From positions 1,240,001 through 1,304,000 of the forward strand of contig NZ_PTJC01000005.1 of the NCBI RefSeq assembly GCF_002934605.1: a stretch of DNA of 64,000 nucleotides, given 5' to 3'. Both the position numbers and the translations under genes were made by a program. This document shows positions 8,510-16,330 of this stretch, in pieces (the first letter of the stretch is position 1; each line of letters starts with the position of its first letter). The DNA comes from Neolewinella xylanilytica (lineage in GTDB: Bacteria > Bacteroidota > Bacteroidia > Chitinophagales > Saprospiraceae). Under the pieces are notes generated by a model that made no database searches, was not told the DNA's origin, and saw only the letters and a program-made list of their open reading frames with translations.

Positions 8510-9550
8510 ATGCTGCGCAACGCGACCAACCTACTTATCACCGGAACGATACTGCTCGTTCTGATCACGCTATCCCATCCATCGCTTTCTGCTCAGACCG
8601 CGGACCTGCTCGTGGTCAATAAGGTGCCAAACACCTCCGGCCAGCCCGGTAGCCTGAGTTTCATCGACTACGCCGCGGGGAAGGTGGTGGCGACCGTGAC
8701 CGTAGACCGGGAACCCCACGAGGTGGCGCTTACCCCCGACGGGAAGTACGCCCTCGTAGCCAACACCGGCGGTTACGTTACCCCGAATAACACCCTTTCG
8801 CTGGTGGACGTGGCGGCCCGCAGCGTGCGGCATACCGTCGACCTCGGCGCGCTGTATACGCCCCACGGACTGGCCTACAGCAAAGCGAACGGGCTGTTTT
8901 ACTTCACGGTGGAGGGCTCCCGGGCCATCGGTGCCTACGACCCGGAAGCCAATGAGGTCGCGTGGATATACGGTACGGGCCAGGCGGGATCCCACATGCT
9001 GCTGATCAGCGAGGACGGCCGCACCATTGTCACCGCCAACCGCGAAGACGCCTCCGTATCGATCCTGAAGCTGGAGGGCGACGATCCCCTCGCCGCGGCG
9101 GCCTGGAGTGGCACCATCGTTCCCGTCGGGGAGCGGCCGGAAGGTTTGGCCTTCGCTCCGGGGGAAGCAATGGTCTGGGTCGGCCTGCGGAGTGGCGACG
9201 GGCTGGTGCTGGTCGACCCGGAGGAGGAACGGGTTGCCGAGCGGTATCCCATTGCCGGGCATTCGGTGGCGCGGTTGCTTTTTACCCCCGACGGCGCCAC
9301 CCTGCTGGCCGCCGATCCGAACGAGGGTAGCGTGCTCTTCATCGACCCCCAAACCGGGGCGGTAGCAGCGACCGTGCCCGTAGGGTCCACCGCCGCATCG
9401 CTGTTTCTGGTGCCGGGGGGCGAAAGCGTGCTGGTGGGCGTATCCGAAGATGATACCATCGCGGAGATCGACCTAGCCACCCGCGAAGTGACCCGGCGGC
9501 TGGAGAGCGGTCCCGACCCGGATGCGATGGCGTGGCCGGACAAGGAGTAA
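8510..9550 (+). CDS. Secreted YVTN/YncE-type beta-propeller protein
   Basis: A 346-residue protein with a signal peptide (cleavage near LSAQTAD) followed by about seven beta-propeller blades of the YVTN/cytochrome-D1-like type. Repeated units such as PHEVALTPDGKYALVANTGG, SHMLLISEDGRTIVTANRED and VARLLFTPDGATLLAADPN are clear. Related proteins are periplasmic or exported; many have no assigned reaction. No haem or metal ligand pattern is obvious. It is followed by a DoxX-like membrane protein with its own promoter-like box, so operon membership is doubtful. Confidence 0.8.
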   Translation: MLRNATNLLITGTILLVLITLSHPSLSAQTADLLVVNKVPNTSGQPGSLSFIDYAAGKVVATVTVDREPHEVALTPDGKYALVANTGGYVTPNNTLSLVDVAARSVRHTVDLGALYTPHGLAYSKANGLFYFTVEGSRAIGAYDPEANEVAWIYGTGQAGSHMLLISEDGRTIVTANREDASVSILKLEGDDPLAAAAWSGTIVPVGERPEGLAFAPGEAMVWVGLRSGDGLVLVDPEEERVAERYPIAGHSVARLLFTPDGATLLAADPNEGSVLFIDPQTGAVAATVPVGSTAASLFLVPGGESVLVGVSEDDTIAEIDLATREVTRRLESGPDPDAMAWPDKE

Positions 9551-9626
9551 TAGACCGCTAGACCCAGCAGCACAACCGGTGCCGGAATAGGACTGGCCGG
9601 TTGAAGCGCTTTGGGGTGGGGATTTG

Positions 9627-9648
9627 GTTTGTTCCCGCGCGCCGGCGC
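9627..9648. repeat. Dispersed GC-rich repeat, divergent copy
   Basis: TTTGTTCCCGCGCGCCGGCG is a looser, reverse-oriented relative of the element at 5496-5515, located in the spacer between the propeller and DoxX-like genes. Confidence 0.35.
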
Positions 9649-9724
9649 CATGCTTTTGGTACCGGTCCCATCAGCGGGAAGACCGGGCGAGAAACAATAA
9701 GCTTTATAAAATAAAGTTCTTTGA

Positions 9725-9732
9725 TATATTTG
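9725..9732 (+). promoter_or_regulatory. Promoter -7 box of the DoxX-like gene
   Basis: TATATTTG is an exact match to the Bacteroidota TAnnTTTG element, with a TTT at 9703-9705 after a 19-base spacer in the -33 position. The surrounding bases are sharply AT-rich against the local background. The ATG is at 9750, giving a short leader. Confidence 0.5.
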
Positions 9733-9749
9733 CAGCTTACCCTTTGCTT

Positions 9750-10472
9750 ATGAAGCTCTCCGATCGCCTTGACGCGCTCCACCACCGGATCTATGGCAAC
9801 CGGTGGCTGCGGTACTTCACCTATTTCTGCCGTTGGACTTTGGCCCTGGGTTTCCTGATGGCGGGCTACGTGAAGGTGATTGGGGAGCGGTTTACAGACC
9901 TCCCCGTTAAGCACCCGATGGGGCATTTTTTGCAGGGCTTTTACGAGACCGGCTATTACTACACCTTCGTCGGCGTAATGCAGATCGTGGCGGCGGTGTT
10001 GCTCGTGATTCCCCGCACGACTACGCTGGGGGCGGTGATCTACTTTCCCATTATCCTTAATATTTGCATCCTCTCGTTTTCGGTGCGCTTCGAGGGCTCG
10101 CTGCTGACTTCGCCGCTCATGGTGTTGGCCAATCTTTATCTGCTGGGGTGGGATTACCATAAGTGGAAGTATATCCTGCCCTTTCGCCGATCCGTAACCG
10201 ACCGTGCCCTGCCCGGACCGGTAGAAGCCGACCACCGCTTTCCCTTCGCCTTTTTTGCCGGGGTAGGGATTACCGTCGTGCTGGTAGGGGTGATGACCTT
10301 CAGTATCTACAACATCCGCCCGCGGGTGCACTACCGCGACTGCAACGACCAGTGCGCGACCAGCCCGGACCCCGTCGCCTGCGCCGCCTTTTGCGATTGC
10401 GTGTACGAGGAAGGGGCACCCCTGCGCGATTGCGTGGCGGACTACGAGCGGGCGCTGGCGGCAGAGAAATGA
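9750..10472 (+). CDS. DoxX-like four-helix membrane protein with cysteine-rich tail
   Basis: A 240-residue inner-membrane protein. Hydrophobic helices lie near residues 25-45 (WTLALGFLMAGYVKVIGE, the DoxX-like first helix), 65-90, 95-115 and 120-140, with a further helix near 170-190. The C-terminal tail is cysteine-rich (DCNDQCA, CAAFCDC, DC) and is probably periplasmic, where the cysteines could form disulfides or bind a metal. The start at 9750 sits just behind a good promoter box; the longer frame upstream has no membrane character. The function is unknown; DoxX family members are linked to redox and quinone chemistry. Confidence 0.7.
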   Translation: MKLSDRLDALHHRIYGNRWLRYFTYFCRWTLALGFLMAGYVKVIGERFTDLPVKHPMGHFLQGFYETGYYYTFVGVMQIVAAVLLVIPRTTTLGAVIYFPIILNICILSFSVRFEGSLLTSPLMVLANLYLLGWDYHKWKYILPFRRSVTDRALPGPVEADHRFPFAFFAGVGITVVLVGVMTFSIYNIRPRVHYRDCNDQCATSPDPVACAAFCDCVYEEGAPLRDCVADYERALAAEK

Positions 10473-10497
10473 GCGCGGGAACTAACGTGCAGCGCCA

Positions 10498-12468
10498 TTA
10501 CCGGCTGACTGAGGCCGGCAGCCAGACCCGCATCTTATTGACCCCGCGGTTCGACCAGGCGTAGTAGGGGATGGCCATTAGTCCGTCGTTTTCCACCACG
10601 TTCACGCCGCCGAGCAGCTCGGGGCGGAAGGCAACCGAATACGTATCGCCCGGGGCCACTTCGATCCCGTCGTAACGGGCTTCGTTGTCGATGCTTTCCA
10701 CGGCGTAGACGATGGGTCCGTACTCGAGGGAGACTTTGCCCCGGTTTTCCGCTACTTCCTGGCTGGCGACCACCTGGCGCACTTCCAGCGGGAAGTCCAG
10801 CTCCACCCGGTCGCCGGCCTTCCATTCCCGGCTGAGGGTAACGTAGCCGTTGACGATGGGGGCTTCGGTAAGTAGTTCGCCGTTGAGGGTGACGGTCGGC
10901 TCGCCGGGCAGTTCGTTGGCGTAGTCGTAGAGTCCGCCGGGCAGTACCTCGTTGCGCGCCCAGCCCGGGATGCGCAGTTTGAGGCTGAAGGGGCCGGCGG
11001 TTTCCGGGGTGACGGTCAGGTCGACCTGGCCGGTCCAGGGGTAGCGGGTTTCCTGGCGGAGGGTGACTTGCTGGCTACCCAGATCGATGTCGGCTTCGCT
11101 GCCGGCGTAGAGGTTGACGTAGATCGTATCTCCCGATTTCGCGTAGATCAGTCCCGGCACGGCCGGCAGGAAACGGATCAGGTTGGTGGGGCAGCAGCTG
11201 CAGTCGAACCAGTCCTTTCGGGTGCAGGCGCCCTGGTTGAACTCGTACTTCCCGTCGGATTCCAGTGGATTGGGGTAGAAGAAATGGGTGCCGTCGAGCG
11301 CCAGTCCGGCGATCAGGCCGTTGTAGAGCGTCCGTTCCAGCACGTCCAGGTACTTGACGTCGCCGGTGAGGGCGTGCAGCCGCTGATTCCAGTACACGCT
11401 GCCGATGGCGGCGCAGGTTTCGTTATAGGCGGTCAGGTTCGGGAGTTCGTAATTCTCGCCGAAGGCTTCGCCCTCGTGCAGCGCACCGATACCGCCGGTG
11501 ACGTAGGTCTTTTTTTCCACCATATTCTTCCACAGCTTGTCGACGGCCAGGCGGTAGTCGGCATCTTGCTGGATGGCGGCGATGTCGGTCATGGCGGCGT
11601 ACATGTAGACGGCGCGGACGGCGTGGCCGACCACTTCGTCCTGCTGGGTGACGGGTAGGTGATCCTGGGAGTACGAACCGAACAGCTCGTGGGTTTCCGG
11701 ATCACCGCGGTGGTCCAGGAAATAGCGGGCCAGGTTCAAATAGTCTTCGCGACCGGTGAGCCGGTAGAGCTTGATGAGCCCGGTTTCGATGATCTGGTGG
11801 CCGGGGACGGTGTGAATCTTGTCGTCTCCCTCGCCGAATGTCCTGACCATCAGGTCGGCGTTAGCGAGGGCGATGTTGAGGAAATTATCCTTACCGGTAG
11901 CCAGGTGGTGGGTATAGGCGGCTTCGTAGAGGTGGCCGGCATTGTAAAGCTCGTGGCTGTGGCTGAGGCCATCCCAGCGTTGCCCGTCCTCCACCGGCAC
12001 CCAGGGGGCGGGGGGCGAATCGGGATCAATGGTGCGCCAGGTGGTGAGATAGCCATCCGCTTCCTGGCCGGTAGCCACGATGGCGATAAGGGAATCCAAC
12101 AGGGACTCGAGTTGGGGGTTCGGGGCGCTGATGAGGGAATTGGAAGCTCCTTCGATCACCTTGTACACGTCGGTATCGTCGAAGGGCATTTCCCCGCGGA
12201 CCTCGCCCTCCATTTCCCCGCCGGCGATGAGGAAGTTCTCCAGCCGGCCCTCTTCCTCGCATTTGGCGATGGCGTATTCAATGGTCTTTTCCTGCACTCG
12301 TTCGATGATGGGGAGCCAGAAGTCGTCGGTGACCTTCACGTTGCGGATATCCACCGGGGTGATGGGGTAGCCGGTGTCGGGCACCGTAGTGGAGCGCGCC
12401 TCCGTTTCCGGCGCGGACGTCTGGCAGCCCAGGATAAGGGCCAGCAGGATGGGAAGGATCGATTTCAT
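10498..12468 (-). CDS. GH127 family glycosidase (beta-L-arabinofuranosidase-like), lipoprotein
   Basis: A 656-residue protein with a lipobox-like N-terminus (LALILGC, Cys15), so it is probably lipid-anchored. It belongs to GH127 (formerly DUF1680). The zinc site and nucleophile of the family are recognisable: Glu334 in GEAFGENYELPN, YNETC (Glu350, Cys352) and DCSCCP (Cys425, Cys426). In characterised members the first cysteine of the CC pair is the nucleophile. Known activities are on beta-L-arabinofuranosides, with related specificities in the family. It is convergent with the DoxX-like gene and divergent from the Gfo/Idh gene. Confidence 0.9.
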   Translation of the reverse strand: MKSILPILLALILGCQTSAPETEARSTTVPDTGYPITPVDIRNVKVTDDFWLPIIERVQEKTIEYAIAKCEEEGRLENFLIAGGEMEGEVRGEMPFDDTDVYKVIEGASNSLISAPNPQLESLLDSLIAIVATGQEADGYLTTWRTIDPDSPPAPWVPVEDGQRWDGLSHSHELYNAGHLYEAAYTHHLATGKDNFLNIALANADLMVRTFGEGDDKIHTVPGHQIIETGLIKLYRLTGREDYLNLARYFLDHRGDPETHELFGSYSQDHLPVTQQDEVVGHAVRAVYMYAAMTDIAAIQQDADYRLAVDKLWKNMVEKKTYVTGGIGALHEGEAFGENYELPNLTAYNETCAAIGSVYWNQRLHALTGDVKYLDVLERTLYNGLIAGLALDGTHFFYPNPLESDGKYEFNQGACTRKDWFDCSCCPTNLIRFLPAVPGLIYAKSGDTIYVNLYAGSEADIDLGSQQVTLRQETRYPWTGQVDLTVTPETAGPFSLKLRIPGWARNEVLPGGLYDYANELPGEPTVTLNGELLTEAPIVNGYVTLSREWKAGDRVELDFPLEVRQVVASQEVAENRGKVSLEYGPIVYAVESIDNEARYDGIEVAPGDTYSVAFRPELLGGVNVVENDGLMAIPYYAWSNRGVNKMRVWLPASVSR

Positions 12469-12510
12469 GGTATGCGACTTTGAACGTATTAAGGTAGTGC
12501 TTTATGGATC

Positions 12511-12527
12511 ATTGTCAGTACGACAAT
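12511..12527. promoter_or_regulatory. Inverted repeat in the GH127-Gfo/Idh divergent region
   Basis: ATTGTC-AGTAC-GACAAT is a perfect 6-bp inverted repeat with a 5-base spacer, 43 bases upstream of the GH127 start. Its size suits a dimeric repressor or activator. No regulator gene is adjacent. Confidence 0.35.
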
Positions 12528-12740
12528 TATTGAACGCGCCGGTCAGCACCCTACTTCATGTATTCCACCGGGGCGCGTCAAAGCGAATAGGGAATGCTGT
12601 TCCCGAAGGAGCCGTAAGAACGTAGTCGCGCCGCTGATAAGGGGCCGGCCGACAGTTAGCGAAATGCGTTGAAAGCGGCTGGAACTTCCCGGGCGATAGC
12701 TGAGTTGAAAGGTCAATCCGACGAATAAAACACCCACGCT

Positions 12741-14000
12741 ATGACCCGTTCTACCCCCAAGAAAGGCAGTACCCCCATCGATCGTCGTCAGTTCGTAAAG
12801 GCCGGTGGCGGTCTGCTGGCGCTGTCCGCGATACCGACTTTTTCGCATGCTACGGACAATCGGTTGCCGGCTAGGAAACTCGGACAGACCGGCCCGATCG
12901 TAGAAGGTTTCCCGCCCGCCGAGCTGGTGGGGCGCCCCCGTCCCCAGGGCCTGGAACTGGGCATGCCCCCCGAGGAGCGCATCGGCTTCGCCATCGTCGG
13001 CCTGGGGAGTTACGCTACGGGCTACATCATTCCCAATCTTAGCGGTACCAAAAATGCGAAGCTGACGGCCCTGGTTTCCGGCAACGAAGAGAAACGGAAC
13101 GCGGTAGCTTCCACCTATGCTATCGCCGACGAACACCTGTACGATTACGAGACCTTCGACGCCATCGCCGAGGATCCGGACGTCGACGTGGTGTACATCA
13201 TCACGCCGAACGTTTTTCACCGCAACCTCGTGGAACGGGCCTTCGCGGCGGGTAAGCACGTGCTCTGCGAAAAGCCAATGGCTATCACCGCCGAGGACTG
13301 CCAGGCCATGATCGACGCCGGCAACCGGGCCGGCAAAAAACTGATGATCGGCTACCGCGCCCAGTTCGACCCCTACAACCTGAAGGCGATCGAACTGATT
13401 CGTGACGGCCGCATCGGCACTCCCTCCACCCTGGTGGCCGACCACGGCCATTTGCTCCCGCTTGACGTCCCCAAGAACCAGTGGCGCGCCAAGCAGGAGG
13501 TGGCCGGCGGGGGTAGCCTCTACGATATCGGCATCTACAACATCAACGGGGCCCGCTACCTGCTCAACGAGGAGCCCTACGCCGTGCGGGCCAAGTACCA
13601 CGAGGGCTCCGGCCGGCCGGAGGTGACCGTGGAGGAGGAGATCGAGTGGCAGATGTTCTTTCCCTCCGGGGTGATCGCCAACTGCTCCTCGAGCTACCTG
13701 ACCACGAACAACAAGCGCATCCACGTGCAGGGCGACAAGGGCGAGCTCACGCTGGACCCCGCTACCAACTATTATATCCGGTCCCTGAAGATCACGGATC
13801 GCAGCCAGGAAAATCACCACATCGAAGAGATTCAGATTCCCAATCCCAACCAATTCGTACCCATGCTCGAGGAGATGGCCGCGGCGGTATTGGAAGACCG
13901 GGAGCCGAAGACGCCGGGTGCGGAGGGCCTGCAGGACGTCAGGATCATGGAAGCCATTTACCGCGCCGCCGAAAGCGGGGAAGAAGTGACCATCAGCTGA
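12741..14000 (+). CDS. Gfo/Idh/MocA-family oxidoreductase, Tat-exported
   Basis: A 419-residue protein with a twin-arginine signal (DRRQFVKAGGG, Arg15-Arg16) followed by a hydrophobic stretch, so it is predicted to be folded in the cytoplasm with its cofactor and exported. The NAD(P)-binding loop IVGLGSYATG is at residues 86-94 and the family lysine motif CEKPM at 176-180. The C-terminal half is the usual Gfo/Idh/MocA alpha/beta domain. It probably acts on a sugar or glycoside in the periplasm, next to GH127 and sugar isomerase genes. The substrate is unknown. Confidence 0.9.
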   Translation: MTRSTPKKGSTPIDRRQFVKAGGGLLALSAIPTFSHATDNRLPARKLGQTGPIVEGFPPAELVGRPRPQGLELGMPPEERIGFAIVGLGSYATGYIIPNLSGTKNAKLTALVSGNEEKRNAVASTYAIADEHLYDYETFDAIAEDPDVDVVYIITPNVFHRNLVERAFAAGKHVLCEKPMAITAEDCQAMIDAGNRAGKKLMIGYRAQFDPYNLKAIELIRDGRIGTPSTLVADHGHLLPLDVPKNQWRAKQEVAGGGSLYDIGIYNINGARYLLNEEPYAVRAKYHEGSGRPEVTVEEEIEWQMFFPSGVIANCSSSYLTTNNKRIHVQGDKGELTLDPATNYYIRSLKITDRSQENHHIEEIQIPNPNQFVPMLEEMAAAVLEDREPKTPGAEGLQDVRIMEAIYRAAESGEEVTIS

Positions 14001-14016
14001 GGGATAATAAGCGGGG

Positions 14017-14036
14017 CGCCGGAGCGCGGGAGCAAC
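14017..14036. repeat. Dispersed GC-rich repeat, second near-identical copy
   Basis: GCGCCGGAGCGCGGGAGCAA matches the copy at 5496-5515 over its whole length except the edge. It sits in the 45-bp spacer between two convergent genes, where it could also act as a weak transcription barrier. Confidence 0.6.
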
Positions 14037-14045
14037 GTACCTCCG

Positions 14046-14705
14046 CTAAATCGTAATGCTTTCCCCCATCTCCACCAGCCCGTGAAAGCCGATACCCAGC
14101 TCCTCCAGGTAGGCCCGGTAATTCTTTTGTCGCGCTTCCACGAAGTAGGGCTTCGCGTAGCCGTCGTGGACGGCGAACACCGCCTTCGGTTCCATCCGCT
14201 TCATGAATTCGAAGGCTTCCACCTCCTTCAGGAAAGGGGCCATGATCGGGCAGAACAGCAGCTCACAGCCTTTGAACCGCAGCAGGTCGTCGCTGAAGGA
14301 ATCACCCGGGTTGAGGATGGTGCCGTTGATGAGGAAGGCGGTCACCGTGGGCACCTTTTCGGAAAGGATCGGCTGGTGGGCTACCGGTAGGGCCTCGAGC
14401 TGGAAGGCGCCGAATTGCCGCTTGCCTTCGTCGAAGACGGTCACCTCGATGGCGTCCCGCTGCAGCCGATCGGCTACTTCCTGGTTGCCGATAATCTCCG
14501 GTTGGTGACTGGCGATGATGGTTCGGATGGCCGGTCCGTACAGGTGATCCGGGTGATCGTGGGTGATGACGAGGTAGTCGATGTCGGGGAGTTCCGCCGC
14601 GTTAACCTCCCCGTTCGCGAAGCTGAAACTCCCGGGGTCGAAAAGCAGGCGCTCGTTTTCGTGCTCGAGCAGGAGGCAGGAGTGGAGGTATTTGGTGATT
14701 TTCAT
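14046..14705 (-). CDS. Metallo-beta-lactamase fold hydrolase (UlaG-like)
   Basis: A 219-residue cytoplasmic protein with the metal motif THDHPDH (His49, Asp50... His54) and the opening strand KITKYLHSCLLLE typical of UlaG-like/beta-lactamase-superfamily hydrolases. Further histidines (PVAHQP, AVHDGY) complete a probable dinuclear site. Members hydrolyse lactones, phosphoesters or other small molecules; the substrate is not evident. It is convergent with the Gfo/Idh gene. Confidence 0.85.
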   Translation of the reverse strand: MKITKYLHSCLLLEHENERLLFDPGSFSFANGEVNAAELPDIDYLVITHDHPDHLYGPAIRTIIASHQPEIIGNQEVADRLQRDAIEVTVFDEGKRQFGAFQLEALPVAHQPILSEKVPTVTAFLINGTILNPGDSFSDDLLRFKGCELLFCPIMAPFLKEVEAFEFMKRMEPKAVFAVHDGYAKPYFVEARQKNYRAYLEELGIGFHGLVEMGESITI

Positions 14706-14812
14706 GGGCGTTGTCTTGATTGATCCTTGCTGTAACTGCTGGCGGACGGTGGGGGTTGTGGGGTTGTGGGTTGTCGGGTGTTGGTTTTCGGTTGTCGGGT
14801 TGTGCCCGGGGT

Positions 14813-14906
14813 CCCGGAGCTCCAGCTCCGGGTGTACGAGCTTGTAGTCCCCCGAGCTGGAGCTCGGGGACCCTTGCGTGCTACATCCCCGAGCTGGAGC
14901 TCGGGG
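14813..14906. repeat. Three perfect 20-bp palindromes
   Basis: Three hairpin-forming palindromes lie in a row: 14813-14832 (arms CCCGGAGCT/AGCTCCGGG), 14850-14869 and 14887-14906 (arms CCCCGAGCT/AGCTCGGGG, loop GG). The last two are identical and spaced 37 bp apart; the first is a variant. They lie upstream of the lipoprotein isomerase gene in a spacer that also contains simple GGGTTGTGGGTTGTC-type repeats. They resemble REP-like intergenic palindromes. Confidence 0.85.
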
Positions 14907-14993
14907 ACCCCCCCGCCACCCAATTCCACAATAATCCCCAGGAAACTTGGCGCGGTACCTCCGGATAGATTATCCTTGAGTCAAATTTCGATC

Positions 14994-15908
14994 ATGCGAC
15001 CTTCCTACTTCTCCTTTCTATGCATCGCCCTGCTGCTGACGCTGTCGTCCTGCGGAACGAGCAGCTCCCCCGATAACGCTGAAGTCGCCGCCAATACGGT
15101 CAGCGAAACCGCCACCGACCAATTCGGCGGCATCGCCCTCTACACCCTCCGCGACACCATGGGCAAGGACCCCCGGGCGGTACTGCAGGCGGTGGCCGAC
15201 CTGGGCTACGAGTACATCGAGGCGGCCGGCTATAGCGACGGCAAGTACTACGGTATGGAGCCCGCCGCCTTCAAGGCCATGCTCGACGAGGTCGGCCTGA
15301 AGCCCATGAGCAGCCACCAGAGCAGCATGACCCGCGAGAACGCCAAAAAGGAGATCGCCGACGCCAAGGCCGCCGGCTTCGAGTATATCGTGATTCCCGT
15401 TCCCCCCGAAGGACTGTTCAAATTCGACCCCGCGACCCGCAAACTGGGCATGAGTGGTACGGTGGCCGACGCTTCCGACATCATCAACGCCATTGCAGCG
15501 GAAGCTTCCGCCCAGGGCATGAAGGCACTTTATCACAACCACGATTTCGAGTTCGTGGAGAACGAGGAGGGCATCGTCCCCATCGACTACTTCATCGAAA
15601 ACTCCGACCCGGAGGACCTGAACTTTCAAATGGACCTCTACTGGGTCACCAAGGCGGGCGCCGACCCCGTCGAATACTTCGAGCGCTACCCCGGCCGCTT
15701 CAAGGCCTGGCACGTTAAGGACATCGACGACCAGGGCCGCTTCGCCCCCGTCGGTACCGGCAGTATCGACTTCGCCCGCATCCTGGCCGCGAAGGAGCAG
15801 TCGGGCATGGAATTCTACCTCGTGGAGCAGGACGCCACCTTTAACGAGACGCCGATGGAGGCGATCGAGATCAGCCATCGGGCGCTGGGGGAGATTGGTT
15901 TCGAGTAG
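14994..15908 (+). CDS. Sugar phosphate isomerase/epimerase family lipoprotein (TIM barrel)
   Basis: A 304-residue protein with a lipoprotein signal (LTLSSCG, Cys20) and an AP-endonuclease-2/xylose-isomerase-like TIM barrel. Family features are GGIALYTLRDTMGKDP, ALYHNHDFEF, FQMDLYWVTKAGADP and the terminal FYLVEQDAT; the histidine, aspartate and glutamate in these are the usual metal ligands. It is exported and membrane-anchored, so it probably acts on free sugars or glycosides rather than phosphates. The ATG at 14994 precedes the lipobox directly; upstream frame is repeat DNA. A TATCCTTG box lies about 22 bases upstream. Confidence 0.87.
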   Translation: MRPSYFSFLCIALLLTLSSCGTSSSPDNAEVAANTVSETATDQFGGIALYTLRDTMGKDPRAVLQAVADLGYEYIEAAGYSDGKYYGMEPAAFKAMLDEVGLKPMSSHQSSMTRENAKKEIADAKAAGFEYIVIPVPPEGLFKFDPATRKLGMSGTVADASDIINAIAAEASAQGMKALYHNHDFEFVENEEGIVPIDYFIENSDPEDLNFQMDLYWVTKAGADPVEYFERYPGRFKAWHVKDIDDQGRFAPVGTGSIDFARILAAKEQSGMEFYLVEQDATFNETPMEAIEISHRALGEIGFE

Positions 15909-16330
15909 GCCGCGCTTTTCAGACTGGGCGATATTCACGAGGCTATTGTCGCTGCCGGGACGTACGATCCGAGCAAACTGCTGGACATCTTGTTCCTCTT
16001 TCTTTTGTCCCCGGGACCAAACAACCGGGTTCCCTCCCCAGCTATCGTAGCAGGGGAGGAAACCCGGTGCGCACCAATGTCCAGCGGTTGGGTAGCCGAT
16101 ACCACCTGATCGTTTTGCCGCCGTGGTGCTGATCCCTCAATTTGCTGCGGAGTTGCCGGAAAGCAGGTTTCCGAATAAATTGTTGCGCAATCGATTGTTC
16201 GGCAGTATTTTTACTGTTGTTCGCTACCGGGGCAATAGTTTTGTTTGTCACGGTCCGGATGGTTTTTCACCTAACTCATTACTCGCCGAGCGGCCGATCG
16301 AGCTTCTCCGCAACCTTCAATTAGTCCTTC
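15909..16330. other. Intergenic region with one strong hairpin, no gene
   Basis: No frame in this 422-bp spacer looks like a protein. The notable content is the long hairpin at 16024-16068. The part before the xylanase is AT-richer but I could not settle on a promoter. Confidence 0.5.
16024..16068. repeat. Long stem-loop
   Basis: ACCGGGTTCCCTCCCC pairs with GGGGAGGAAACCCGGT (15 of 16 bases), and the inner GCTA-TCG-TAGC pairs as well, giving a hairpin of almost 45 nt. There is no T-tract on either side, so it is not a standard intrinsic terminator. It could stabilise the 3' end of the upstream mRNA or be a structured repeat. Confidence 0.7.

Noticed and set aside
10498..12483. Two plus-strand frames of 196 and 274 codons opposite the GH127 gene.
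   Set aside because: They are antisense shadows with valine/glycine-rich, motif-free sequence, while the GH127 frame has complete family motifs.
12543..13853. A 436-codon minus-strand frame opposite the Gfo/Idh gene.
   Set aside because: It is antisense to a gene with clear Tat and cofactor motifs and has no recognisable protein features itself.
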